DNA of 64,000 nucleotides from Herbidospora galbida. Lineage in GTDB: Bacteria > Actinomycetota > Actinomycetes > Streptosporangiales > Streptosporangiaceae. A program made the position numbers and the translations under genes. Location of the stretch: positions 62,001 to 126,000 of the forward strand of contig NZ_SZQA01000021.1 of the NCBI RefSeq assembly GCF_005233835.1. Direction: 5' to 3'. A model generated the notes under the pieces. It did not search any database and was not told the DNA's origin. It saw nothing but the letters and a program-made list of their open reading frames with translations. The stretch's first letter is position 1. Each line of letters opens with the position of its first letter. This document shows, in pieces, positions 1-8,020 of this stretch.

Positions 1-773
1 CCGGCGGCCCGCTCGAACCAGGCCCGCGCGGTGCGCAGGTCTCTTCTGGCCAGCGCGAGGTTGCCCAGCTGGGAGGCCGCCCCCGGGTGGTCGTGCTGGG
101 AGGCCAGCCGGTAGAGCACCTCGGCGCCCTCGGGATCGCGCAGGGCGTGCAGCAGCAGCCCCAGGTGGTAGGCGGCCTCGGCGTGCCCGCCCCGGGCCGC
201 GAACTCCCACCAGTGCCGCGCGTCGCCCTCCTCGCCGCACGAGTAGCCGAGGAAGCCGAGGTCGTGGGCGCTGGTCAGGTCGCCGTCGAGGGCGGCCCTG
301 CGGTGCCAGTCGCGGGCGCGCGTCAGCTCTCCGGCGTCCTCGCAGAGCAGCGCCAGTCTTCGGGACGCCCGCCGCGACCCGGCGGCGGCGGCCGTCTCAT
401 ACCAGTGGAAGGCGGCCGGGGCGTCGCCCTTCTGCTCCAGCAGCAACGTGGCCAGGTTGGCGGCGGCCTCGGCGTCGCCGGTGCCGGCGGCCAGTTCGTA
501 CCAGCGCAGCGACTCCTCCAGCGACCCGTGCTTCTCGTGCCACTTGCCGAGGTTGAAGGCGCTGTCGACGTTGCCGGCCCCGGCCGCCCGCTCCCACCAG
601 TGGCGGGCCGCCGAGCGGTCGCCACGCTGGGCGTAGAGCCGCCCGAGCAGGTGGGCCGCGCGGGCGTCCCCCGCCTGAGCGGCGGCGTGCAGATCGTCGC
701 CCTCGCCGTCGGCGGCGGGGCGGGGCGGCGGGACCTGTGCGATCCTGGCCGACACCTCAGGCCACATTGTCAT
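1..773 (-). CDS. Sel1/TPR-repeat protein, C-terminus beyond window
   Basis: The reading frame starts at ATG 773 and is still open at base 1, so at least 257 residues are visible and the C-terminus is missing. Successive repeats of about 35 residues carry the A-x-x-x-L-G-x-L-Y/W pattern with repeated endings such as HWWERAA, RWYELAA and HWYETAA, which is typical of Sel1-like/TPR helical repeats that bind partner proteins. No signal peptide or membrane segment is visible, so a cytoplasmic scaffold role is inferred. A second ATG lies two codons downstream. The partner cannot be deduced from the neighbours. Confidence 0.8.
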   Translation of the reverse strand, partial: MTMWPEVSARIAQVPPPRPAADGEGDDLHAAAQAGDARAAHLLGRLYAQRGDRSAARHWWERAAGAGNVDSAFNLGKWHEKHGSLEESLRWYELAAGTGDAEAAANLATLLLEQKGDAPAAFHWYETAAAAGSRRASRRLALLCEDAGELTRARDWHRRAALDGDLTSAHDLGFLGYSCGEEGDARHWWEFAARGGHAEAAYHLGLLLHALRDPEGAEVLYRLASQHDHPGAASQLGNLALARRDLRTARAWFERAA

Positions 774-783
774 GCCGGACAGA

Positions 784-795
784 GTTACATGTAAC
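784..795. promoter_or_regulatory. perfect 12-bp palindrome GTTACATGTAAC
   Basis: The sequence is its own reverse complement and sits 11 bp upstream of the Sel1/TPR start, in the gap after the DsbD-like gene. It could be an operator for a homodimeric repressor or overlap the promoter. No cognate regulator is identified. Confidence 0.4.
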
Positions 796-831
796 AGTCT
801 GATCACGGAGGGTGATTGCCAGTTTCTTACC

Positions 832-1653
832 TCAGCGGATGCTGATGAATCCCGAGAACATGCCCATGCCGCACGAGTACCGGACCGTCCCCGGCCCCCG
901 TGCGCCGAGCCTGATCGTGACCTGCCCGGTCTCCGGCAGGGCGACGTCTCTGCCGTCGATCGCGACCGTGGTGGTGCAGCTCCGGTTGTTGTCGGTACGG
1001 AAGATCACCACGATCTCCCGGTTGGCGGGAGCCGTGATCATCGCCGGCCGGAAGCCGTCGGGCGTCGCCCAGACCACGTTCCCGGCCGAGGCGGCGACGG
1101 CGGGGCTGTCGGGGAGCCAGCCGCCGAGCCGTACGCCGGAGAAGACCGTGAAGAGCCCGGCGGCGATCACCAGCACCCCGGCCCACCGGGCCAGCCGCTT
1201 CAGGACGATCCCCACCAGGGCGAATGCCGGAGACGACCCCAGCACGAACCCGCCCATCAGCACCGCCCCCGCGAGCGCCGACCCGCCGGAGACCGCCGCG
1301 AGCTCGGTGCTCAGCGTCACCCCGCAGGGGACCAGCACCGTCGCCGCCCCTCGGGTGAACGGCGATCCCTTGAGCGGCCGGCACGCCATCGGCCTGCGCA
1401 GCAGCGCGACTCCGGCGACCACCACGCCGATCCCCGCGACGACCAGCACGAGAGCTCTGACCTGCGGCGAGAGCACCAGCACCCCGCCGACGAGGCCCAG
1501 TAGCGCCCCCAGCACGATGTGAACCAGGGCCCGCCCGGCCAGGAAGGCCCAGATGCGGTCGACCCCCGCGATCAGCCCGCCCTGGACGGCCGTGCACGAC
1601 ACGGAGCCCGCGAGCAGCCCGGCGCCCACCCCGCCGGCGAACAAGGCCATCAC
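832..1653 (-). CDS. DsbD/SafE-like membrane protein with C-terminal cupredoxin-like domain
   Basis: This protein of 273 residues starts at GTG 1653 or at the ATG in the next codon. Residues 1 to about 165 form six hydrophobic segments with paired Cys (SVSCT, PMAC, VLVPCG), as in the DsbD transmembrane/UreH (SafE, COG2836) family that moves electrons or metals across the membrane. Residues from about 190 form a small beta-rich domain ending in the motif YSCGMGMFSG, a Cys-Met-Met arrangement typical of cupredoxin-like copper sites. The fusion suggests extracytoplasmic copper or heavy-metal handling. Which ion is bound cannot be seen. The neighbouring two-component genes on the same strand may or may not be related. 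Confidence 0.75.
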   Translation of the reverse strand: MMALFAGGVGAGLLAGSVSCTAVQGGLIAGVDRIWAFLAGRALVHIVLGALLGLVGGVLVLSPQVRALVLVVAGIGVVVAGVALLRRPMACRPLKGSPFTRGAATVLVPCGVTLSTELAAVSGGSALAGAVLMGGFVLGSSPAFALVGIVLKRLARWAGVLVIAAGLFTVFSGVRLGGWLPDSPAVAASAGNVVWATPDGFRPAMITAPANREIVVIFRTDNNRSCTTTVAIDGRDVALPETGQVTIRLGARGPGTVRYSCGMGMFSGFISIR

Positions 1654-1753
1654 CAGCGCAACCTAACGTGACCGGCCGGACGCGAGAAGTAGCCCGAGTG
1701 CCACTCCCTCCGCACCTGGCCGCAGTACGGAAAGCGCTTACCGGGCTATTTCA

Positions 1754-2401
1754 TCACGTCCATCCCGGCCTGACCAGGCCCGATTCGTAGGCGATGACCA
1801 CGAGCTGGGCGCGGTCGCGCGCCCCGAGCTTCATCATCGCCCGGCTGACATGGGTCTTCGCCGTCGCGGGCGACATGAACAGCTTCCCGGCGATCTCGTC
1901 GTTGGTCAGCCCGTTGCCCACCAGGGCGAGCACCTCGCGCTCCCGCTCGGTGAGGGAACCCAGCTGCTTCGGCACGACCGGGGCCTTCGCCCGCGACGCG
2001 TACTCGGCGATCAGCCGCCGGGTCACGCCGGGAGACAGCAGCGCCGCCCCGCCCGCCACCACCCTGACGGCCTGGATGAGCTCGGCCGGTTCGGTGTCCT
2101 TGACCAGGAACCCGCTGGCGCCGCCGCGGAGCGCCTCGAAGACGTACTCGTCGAGCTCGAACGTGGTCAGCATGACCACCTTCGGCCCCGGCGGCATCAG
2201 CCGGACGGCCGTCAGGCCGTCGGTGCCGGGCATCCGGATGTCCATCAGCACCACGTCGGGGGAGTGCTCCCCGGCCAGCCGCACGGCCTCGGCCCCGTCG
2301 CCGGCCTCGGCGACGACCTCCATGCCGTCCTGCGCGTCGAGCAGCGCCCGGAACCCGGCCCGGACGAGGGCCTGGTCGTCGGCGAGCAGGATCCTGATCA
2401 C
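1754..2401 (-). CDS. NarL/LuxR-family response regulator
   Basis: This protein of 215 residues starts at GTG 2401, which overlaps the stop of the upstream kinase by four bases (GTGA). Residues 1-120 are a receiver domain with the acidic pair at DD (8-9), phosphoacceptor Asp54 in VLMDIRMPG, and the conserved Lys in FLVKD. Residues from about 150 form a LuxR-type HTH with LTEREREVLALV and a recognition helix near TAKTHVSRAMMKLG. Phosphorylation by the overlapping kinase is inferred from gene arrangement. Targets are not visible. The DsbD-like gene follows in the same direction and could be one. Confidence 0.92.
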   Translation of the reverse strand: MIRILLADDQALVRAGFRALLDAQDGMEVVAEAGDGAEAVRLAGEHSPDVVLMDIRMPGTDGLTAVRLMPPGPKVVMLTTFELDEYVFEALRGGASGFLVKDTEPAELIQAVRVVAGGAALLSPGVTRRLIAEYASRAKAPVVPKQLGSLTEREREVLALVGNGLTNDEIAGKLFMSPATAKTHVSRAMMKLGARDRAQLVVIAYESGLVRPGWT

Positions 2402-3507
2402 GGGTTCTCCTTCGCGGGGATCGGGAGGGCCGCGGCCACCCGGAAGCCGGTGTCGTGGGGGCCGGCGGTGAGCGACCCGCCCAGGGCCGAGGCGCGTTCG
2501 CGCATGCCGGGGATGCCGTTGCCGCCGCCCAGGTCGGTGACGGCGTCGCGCTTCCCGGCGCCGTCGTCGGTGATCGTGACGGCCAGCGCGTCGTCGCCGT
2601 AGTCGAGGGTGACCACCACCGACGAGCCGGGGGCGTGCCGGGTCACGTTGGTCAGGCTCTCCTGGACGATCCGGTAGGCGGCCCGGTCGGGTCCGTGCGG
2701 GACGGCCCTGACCTCGCCGGTCCGGACGAGTTTCACGTCGAGGCAGCTGCGGTCGACCAGGTCGTCGAGACGGTCGAGCCCGGCGGTCGGGTTGCGGGGC
2801 GCGCCCTCGCGCAGCACGTCGAGCACGCCGCGCATCTCGCTCAGCACGTCCTTGGACGCCGTCTTGATCGTCGACAGGGCGCTGCGGGCCTGCTCGGGAT
2901 GGGTCTCGATGAGGTGGAGCGCGGTCGAGGCCTGCACGTGGATGAGCGAGATGTTGTGCGCCAGCACGTCGTGGAGCTCCTGGGCCATGCTCAGCCGCTC
3001 CTCGCTGGCCTGCCGCCGCTCCTCCTCGGCCGCCTTCTGGGCCTTCTCGGCCCGGCGCTCGCGGAAGGCCCGCAGCCACTCGGCGAAGACCAGCACCAGC
3101 AGCAGGCAGGCCGCCACGGTGAGGTTGTGGAACCAGCCGCTGGGGCCGTTCGCGAACCACGTCGTATAGACGACGACGAAGACCAGTGACGCCAGGCCCC
3201 ACACCCACGCGGGGCGCCGGTGACCGGAGACCAGGGTGTGGACGATCATGATGATCGGCGTCAGGAACACCGGCCCGTAGGCGAAGCCGCACGTCAGGAA
3301 GGTCGCGGTCGCCAGGAGGGTGACGGCCATCGCCCCGACGGGCTGCCGCCGCATCCACAGGATCATCGCCGGGCCGACGAGCAGGAGCAGGTAGCCCCGC
3401 CAGTCGAGGGGGGTGCGGTCGGGCTGGCCCATCTGGGCGCCGACGGACGCGACAGTCTGCACCACCGCCGCGGCGATGGCGTGCACCACGTCTCTGCGCT
3501 CGACCAC
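2398..3507 (-). CDS. NarL-type sensor histidine kinase (HisKA_3)
   Basis: This protein of 369 residues starts at GTG 3507. Residues 35-145 contain four or five hydrophobic segments forming a membrane sensor without a large extracellular loop. A coiled stretch rich in Arg, Glu and Ala (150-170) leads to the HisKA_3 dimerisation helix with phosphoacceptor His179 in AQELHDVLAHN. The HATPase_c domain follows, with an N-box near RIVQESLTNVTRH and G-boxes DDGAG and GGGNGIPGMRER. It is translationally coupled to the response regulator behind it. The stimulus is unknown; the predominantly intramembrane sensor suggests envelope or lipid stress. Confidence 0.9.
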   Translation of the reverse strand: MVERRDVVHAIAAAVVQTVASVGAQMGQPDRTPLDWRGYLLLLVGPAMILWMRRQPVGAMAVTLLATATFLTCGFAYGPVFLTPIIMIVHTLVSGHRRPAWVWGLASLVFVVVYTTWFANGPSGWFHNLTVAACLLLVLVFAEWLRAFRERRAEKAQKAAEEERRQASEERLSMAQELHDVLAHNISLIHVQASTALHLIETHPEQARSALSTIKTASKDVLSEMRGVLDVLREGAPRNPTAGLDRLDDLVDRSCLDVKLVRTGEVRAVPHGPDRAAYRIVQESLTNVTRHAPGSSVVVTLDYGDDALAVTITDDGAGKRDAVTDLGGGNGIPGMRERASALGGSLTAGPHDTGFRVAAALPIPAKENP

Positions 3508-3634
3508 GGTGTCACGTTAGGCGACCTCAGTGGGCATGACATCCATCAGCGGGGGAAGCCCGCACTACACCTCGGGGCGTACCGGGTCTTGACATGTCCG
3601 GTCATCCTTGGATGATCGCAAAGTGGAGGTGACC

Positions 3635-5383
3635 ATGAGACGCGTCACAGGCGCCGCGCTCGGGATCGTCGTGCTGGGGGCGCTCGTCGCGCCGCCCGCC
3701 CAGGCCCGGCCCCAGGTCCGGCCCCAGGTGGAGAAGAAACCCGTGGCCGAGGGCTACGGCGGGGCCGTGGCCACCGTCGACCTGGAGGCCAGCAAGGTCG
3801 CGCTCGGCGTGCTGAAGGACGGCGGGAACGCCATGGACGCCGCCGTCGCCGGAGCCGCCGCGCTCGGCGTCACCGAGCCCTACTCGGCCGGGCTGGCCGG
3901 AGGCGGCTTCATCGTCTACTACGACTCCCGCTCCCGCCGCGTGGTCACCATCGACGGCCGCGAGACCGCCCCGGCGGCGATGGCCCCCACGACCTTCGAG
4001 GGCATCCCCTTCGACCAGGCCGTCACCAGCGGCCTGTCGGTCGGCGTGCCCGGCTCGGTGGCCCAGTGGGACCTGGCGCTGCGCCGCTTCGGCACGATCT
4101 CGCTGAAGAAGGCCCTGAAGCCCTCCGTCGACCTGGCCCGCAGGGGCTTCCCCGTCGACCAGACCTTCTACGACCAGACCGCCGCCAACGCGGCCCGCTT
4201 CGCCGACTTCACCTCCACGGCGGCCCTCTACCTGCCGGGCGGCGCGCCGCCCCCGGTCGGCTCGACGTTCCGCAACCCCGATCTGGCCCGCACCTACCAG
4301 GAACTCGCCGACCGTGGCCCTTCGTGGCTCTACGGCGGGAAGCTCGGCCAGGAGATCGTCGCCACGGTCAAGACCCCGCCCGTCACCCCCGGTTCGGCCC
4401 GGAACGTCCGGCCCGGCCTGATGGAGGTCTCCGACCTGCGGGCCTACCGGGCGCTCACCCCCGAGCCGACCAAGGTCCGCTGGAACGGCCTCGACGTCTA
4501 CGGCATGGCCCCGCCGTCCTCCGGCGGCTCCACGGTCGGCGAGGCGCTCAACATCCTCGAGAACGTCGGCCCGGTCGGCCTGAGCGAGTACCTCGACGCC
4601 AGCCGCCTGGCCTTCGCCGACCGCAACGCCTACGTCGGCGACCCCAAGTTCGTGGACGTCCCGCTGAAGCAGCTCCTGTCAGAGGGCTTCGCCAAGGAGC
4701 GGTCCTGCCTGATCGGCGACACCGCGCTGCCCCACCCGGCCGCGCCCGGTCAGCCCGACGGCGTCTACGGCCCCTGCGCCACGCCCGCTCCCGCGCCCGA
4801 GAGCAAGGAGCAGCAGCCCGAAGGGCCCGAGACCACCCATCTGGTCGTCTCCGACCGGTGGGGGAACGTGGCGGCGTACAACATCACCATCGAGCAGACC
4901 GGCGGCTCCGGGATCGTGGTGCCCGGCCGGGGCATCCTGCTCAACAACGAGCTGACCGACTTCACCTTCGGCCCCGCGCCGAACGACCCCAACCTGCCCG
5001 CCCCGGGCAAGCGCCCGCGCTCCTCGATGGCGCCGACGATCGTGCTCAAGGACGGCAGGCCGCTGCTGGCGGTCGGCTCGCCCGGCGGCGCGACGATCAT
5101 CACGACCGTCCTGCAGATCCTGCTCAACCGCTTCACGTTCGGCATGTCGCTGCCCGACGCCCTGGCCGCCCCGCGCGCCTCGCAGCGCAACATCGCGGCG
5201 ACCCAGGCCGAACAGGCCTTCATCGACAGGTACGGCGCCGAACTGACCGCCAAGGGCCACACGTTCGCGCCGACCCCGGAGATCGGCGCCGCGACCGCGC
5301 TGGAGTTCCTCAGGCACGGCAAGGTCCAGGCCGTCGCCGAGCCCACCCGAAGGGGCGGCGGCAGCGCTTTGGTGGTTCGCTGA
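3635..5383 (+). CDS. ggt: secreted gamma-glutamyltransferase
   Basis: The protein is 582 residues from ATG 3635, chosen because GGAGGTGAC precedes it; an in-frame ATG at 3608 lacks such a site. An N-terminal signal peptide (RRVTGAALGIVVLGALVAPP, cleavage near AQA) exports it. The family is an Ntn hydrolase made as a precursor that cleaves itself before a Thr; here the TTHLV motif puts the nucleophile at Thr401. The PPSSGG and GSPGGATI motifs of the gamma-glutamyl site are also present. It would cleave or transfer gamma-glutamyl groups of glutathione-like thiols or poly-gamma-glutamate outside the cell. An insertion rich in Pro and Glu lies just before the processing site. A TTGACA hexamer at 3589-3594 may be the -35 box. 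Confidence 0.93.
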   Translation: MRRVTGAALGIVVLGALVAPPAQARPQVRPQVEKKPVAEGYGGAVATVDLEASKVALGVLKDGGNAMDAAVAGAAALGVTEPYSAGLAGGGFIVYYDSRSRRVVTIDGRETAPAAMAPTTFEGIPFDQAVTSGLSVGVPGSVAQWDLALRRFGTISLKKALKPSVDLARRGFPVDQTFYDQTAANAARFADFTSTAALYLPGGAPPPVGSTFRNPDLARTYQELADRGPSWLYGGKLGQEIVATVKTPPVTPGSARNVRPGLMEVSDLRAYRALTPEPTKVRWNGLDVYGMAPPSSGGSTVGEALNILENVGPVGLSEYLDASRLAFADRNAYVGDPKFVDVPLKQLLSEGFAKERSCLIGDTALPHPAAPGQPDGVYGPCATPAPAPESKEQQPEGPETTHLVVSDRWGNVAAYNITIEQTGGSGIVVPGRGILLNNELTDFTFGPAPNDPNLPAPGKRPRSSMAPTIVLKDGRPLLAVGSPGGATIITTVLQILLNRFTFGMSLPDALAAPRASQRNIAATQAEQAFIDRYGAELTAKGHTFAPTPEIGAATALEFLRHGKVQAVAEPTRRGGGSALVVR

Positions 5384-5390
5384 GCATGTC

Positions 5391-5424
5391 AAAACCGCCG
5401 GCGGGCGCGGTCGCCGGCGGTTCT
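5391..5424. terminator. bidirectional hairpin after ggt
   Basis: An 11-bp perfect stem (AACCGCCGGCG at 5393-5403 and its complement at 5412-5422) with an 8-nt loop lies between two convergent genes. The left end is preceded by A-rich sequence, so it can serve the small gene on the other strand too. Confidence 0.75.
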
Positions 5425-5441
5425 GCTCAGGGGAGGTCTTC

Positions 5442-5627
5442 CTAGGCCAGGAAGGCGAAGTAGCCGACGACCGCCACCACGATCACCAGGGCGACGCCCA
5501 GGGCGATGTAAAGGGGCAGGCGCGACGACTCCTGCTGCTGGGCCTCCTGCGCGGCCTCTTCCTGGTTACGGGCGAAGGCGCGGAAGGCCTGCGTGTTCCC
5601 GGCCGGGTCAACCTGTGGGTCAGACAT
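5442..5627 (-). CDS. small single-pass membrane protein (61 aa)
   Basis: The protein has a charged, Gln- and Glu-rich N-terminal half (residues 1-36, EEAAQEAQQQ) and one C-terminal hydrophobic helix (about 39-60) ending in FAFLA, so it is predicted to be tail-anchored with the N-terminus in the cytoplasm. It is convergent with ggt and divergent from the SURF1 gene. I do not recognise a named family. Its own ATG and the shared terminator support it being a real gene. Confidence 0.65.
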   Translation of the reverse strand: MSDPQVDPAGNTQAFRAFARNQEEAAQEAQQQESSRLPLYIALGVALVIVVAVVGYFAFLA

Positions 5628-5744
5628 GTCACGAACTCTAGCGACACACCATGCCCACGAGACACCAATATGTCGTTATTGCTAGTTTTGAGGAATCCGG
5701 CCCCATGGCCGGGACCGGTGTGCAAGGCGGATACCTTGTCAGTC

Positions 5745-6509
5745 ATGCTGCGCACCCTGTTCGCTCCCCGGTTGGTGGGCCTCCACCTGCTGGTGATCGG
5801 GGTTCTGGTGGCCTTCATCCTGCTCGGCCGCTGGCAGCTCGGCGTCTTCACCGACTCCGGGCAACCCCGGGCCGCCGCCGACCCGGCCCCCGTCGCGCTG
5901 ACCGACCTCAGCACGCCCGGTGAACGGGTGACCGCCGACGAGGTCGGCCGCCAGGTCACCGCGACCGGCACCTACGACGCCGCCGCGCAGCTGCTGGTCG
6001 CCGACCGCGAACCCGACGTCGCCGCCCCCGGCGGCAGGGCCTCGGCCGGCCAGGGATTCTGGCTGCTCACCCCGCTGACCCTCACCGACGGCTCGACCAT
6101 GCCGGTGGTACGCGGCTGGGTGGCCTCCCCCGACGACCCCGCCACGGCCGTCCCGGCGGGCCAGGTGAGCCTGACCGGCCGCCTGCGGGCGCCCGACCAG
6201 TCGGACGCGGTCCAGCGCGGGGGCGCCCTGCCCACCGGGCAGGTCGCGACCGTCTCGACGGCCGAGCTGATCAACCTCTGGACGGGCGACCTGCGCGACG
6301 GCTTCGTCGTGGCCACCCGGCAGACGCCCGCCCTGTCGGCCACCCCGGTGGCCGTGCCCGCCCCCACCCAGGGGGCCGCGCTGACCTGGCGCAACCTGGC
6401 CTACGCGGCCCAGTGGTGGATCTTCGCGGCGTTCGCCGTCTACATGTGGTTCCACTTCGTCCGCGACGCCATACGATCTGATGACCCCGAACCCGAGCCG
6501 GAGACGTGA
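5745..6509 (+). CDS. SURF1 family cytochrome oxidase assembly protein
   Basis: The protein is 254 residues from ATG 5745; the longer frame upstream has no family similarity. It shows the SURF1 layout: an N-terminal transmembrane helix with LGRWQLGVF (the LGxWQ signature), a periplasmic beta domain including VRGWVASP, and a C-terminal helix near WWIFAAFAVYMWFHFVRD. SURF1 proteins assist haem a insertion into cytochrome c oxidase. The next gene starts within its stop codon (GTGA), so the two are co-translated. Confidence 0.9.
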   Translation: MLRTLFAPRLVGLHLLVIGVLVAFILLGRWQLGVFTDSGQPRAAADPAPVALTDLSTPGERVTADEVGRQVTATGTYDAAAQLLVADREPDVAAPGGRASAGQGFWLLTPLTLTDGSTMPVVRGWVASPDDPATAVPAGQVSLTGRLRAPDQSDAVQRGGALPTGQVATVSTAELINLWTGDLRDGFVVATRQTPALSATPVAVPAPTQGAALTWRNLAYAAQWWIFAAFAVYMWFHFVRDAIRSDDPEPEPET

Positions 6510-6817
6510 CCGTGGAATCCGCCCTCAAGCCGTTTCGAGTGATGGCCTACATCGTGGGCTGCATGCTGCTCGTGCTCGTGACCGGAATGGTCCTGCGCTA
6601 CGGGTTCGACATCCCCGGGCCGTCGCAGATCATCTCGCCGATCCACGGCTTCCTCTACATGGTCTATCTGGTCGCCACCATCAACCTGGGCCTGAAGGCC
6701 CGCTGGTCGTGGGGCTACATCCTGGGCGTGATGCTCGCCGGCACGGTGCCGTTCCTGTCGTTCTACTTCGAACGGCGGGTCACCGACCGGGTTCACGCCC
6801 AGGTCGCGGCGGCCTGA
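6506..6817 (+). CDS. DUF3817 integral membrane protein
   Basis: The protein of 103 residues starts at GTG 6506, overlapping the SURF1 stop by four bases. Three hydrophobic helices (about 10-32, 42-62, 68-88) and the conserved motif HGFLYMVYL identify the DUF3817 family, which is common beside respiratory or transport genes in actinobacteria. Function is unknown. Coupling to SURF1 hints at a membrane role around the terminal oxidase. It ends directly against a convergent gene with no gap. Confidence 0.85.
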   Translation: MTVESALKPFRVMAYIVGCMLLVLVTGMVLRYGFDIPGPSQIISPIHGFLYMVYLVATINLGLKARWSWGYILGVMLAGTVPFLSFYFERRVTDRVHAQVAAA

Positions 6818-7009
6818 CTAGCGGCCGATGCCCCGGCGGCGCAGGCGCAGGATGCGCCGCCGCTGGGATTCGTCGAGCATGAACCAGGCGACGACGGGCG
6901 CCCCGAGGAGCCCGACCACCACCAGGAAAGAGATGAGTCCGGGCAGCAGCCAGATGGCGAGCAGCGAACCGATGCCCGCACCGACGTAGTACTTGGCGAG
7001 TGGCGACAT
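6818..7009 (-). CDS. small two-helix membrane protein (63 aa)
   Basis: Two hydrophobic helices (about 7-26 and 28-46) are followed by a strongly basic tail (RRRILRLRRRGIGR). The start at ATG 7009 is preceded by an AAGGGGCC stretch that can serve as ribosome binding site. It is convergent with the DUF3817 gene. No named family is recognised. The basic tail should stay in the cytoplasm. Confidence 0.6.
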   Translation of the reverse strand: MSPLAKYYVGAGIGSLLAIWLLPGLISFLVVVGLLGAPVVAWFMLDESQRRRILRLRRRGIGR

Positions 7010-7061
7010 TGGGGCCCCTTCGGATCATTCGCGATGCATCTCAATACTGGACGATGGATCC

Positions 7062-7994
7062 TCAACGTGCGTCCAGGGCCCGCAGTTCCCTGAGCGTCAC
7101 GGCCCCGCCTGGATCGTCTGCCGTGCTCGCGGGCACCACGGCTATCTCGTCGACCCCGGCGTCACGATATTCGGCCAGCCGCTTCTCGGCGGAGGGCCCG
7201 AGCAGCCCGACCGATTCGAGCAGCTCGTTCGGGATCTCGGCGAGGAGCTCCCGGGGGTGCGGGCGGGTGCGGGCGAAGGCCACGACGTCGCCGAACCCGG
7301 CCTCGGTGAACATCTCGCCGTAGCCGGGGGCGGCCAGGTAGCCGACGACGCCCCGGCGGAGCTGCTCCGTCGCGGCGGCGTCGCGGCCGGTGGCGGCGGT
7401 CACCCAGGCGGTCACCCGCTTCCCGCCCGCCGCGCGGAAGTCGCCGATCAGCCGGGCGGCCGACGCGGGGGTGATCAGGTTGAGGACCATCCGGTCGGCC
7501 CTGGCCGCGATCTTCACCGCCTGCGGCCCGAAGGCGGCGACCGAGACGGTCGAGCGCGGGGCGTCGAGCCGGAGCCGGTAGCCCGACGAGCGCGGATGCG
7601 CCGACTTCTCGCCGTCGAGCAGGCCGCGCAGCACCTCGGCGTGCTCGGCCAGCGCCCGCGCCGAACCCGCGTGGGGGCGGCCGTGCCACTGCTCGACCAC
7701 GAGCGGGCTGGACGTGCCGATCGCGACGTCGACCCGCCTGCCGACCAGGTCGGCCACCGACGCCGCGCCCATCGCGATCATCATCGGGTCGCGGACCGCG
7801 ACGGCGAAGGGGCCGAGGGTCAGACTGATGCGTTCGGTGGCCAGGCCGACGGCGGTGGCCAGGGCGAAGGCGTCGTAGGTGGCCATCTCGCCGATCCACA
7901 GTTCGGGATAGCCGAGGTCGTCGGCCGCCTTGGCGGTGAGCAGGGCGTCGGAGGCCGGCCGGTCCTGCCACAGGCCGAGGGAAACGCTGAGCAT
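7062..7994 (-). CDS. LLM-class F420/flavin-dependent oxidoreductase
   Basis: The protein is 310 residues from ATG 7994. It has the luciferase-like TIM barrel pattern: N-terminal SLGLWQ, LGYPELWIGEMATYDAF, TERISLTLGPF, RRVDVAIGTSSPL, and a later barrel strand with SVAAFGPQAVKIAARADR. In actinomycetes such proteins mostly use F420 or FMN. Its substrate is not visible. It follows the carotenoid oxygenase on the same strand with a 26-bp gap and is probably co-transcribed, suggesting a shared oxidative pathway. Confidence 0.88.
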   Translation of the reverse strand: MLSVSLGLWQDRPASDALLTAKAADDLGYPELWIGEMATYDAFALATAVGLATERISLTLGPFAVAVRDPMMIAMGAASVADLVGRRVDVAIGTSSPLVVEQWHGRPHAGSARALAEHAEVLRGLLDGEKSAHPRSSGYRLRLDAPRSTVSVAAFGPQAVKIAARADRMVLNLITPASAARLIGDFRAAGGKRVTAWVTAATGRDAAATEQLRRGVVGYLAAPGYGEMFTEAGFGDVVAFARTRPHPRELLAEIPNELLESVGLLGPSAEKRLAEYRDAGVDEIAVVPASTADDPGGAVTLRELRALDAR

Positions 7995-8020
7995 CTGGAG
8001 CCGTTCTCGTTCGTGGACGA

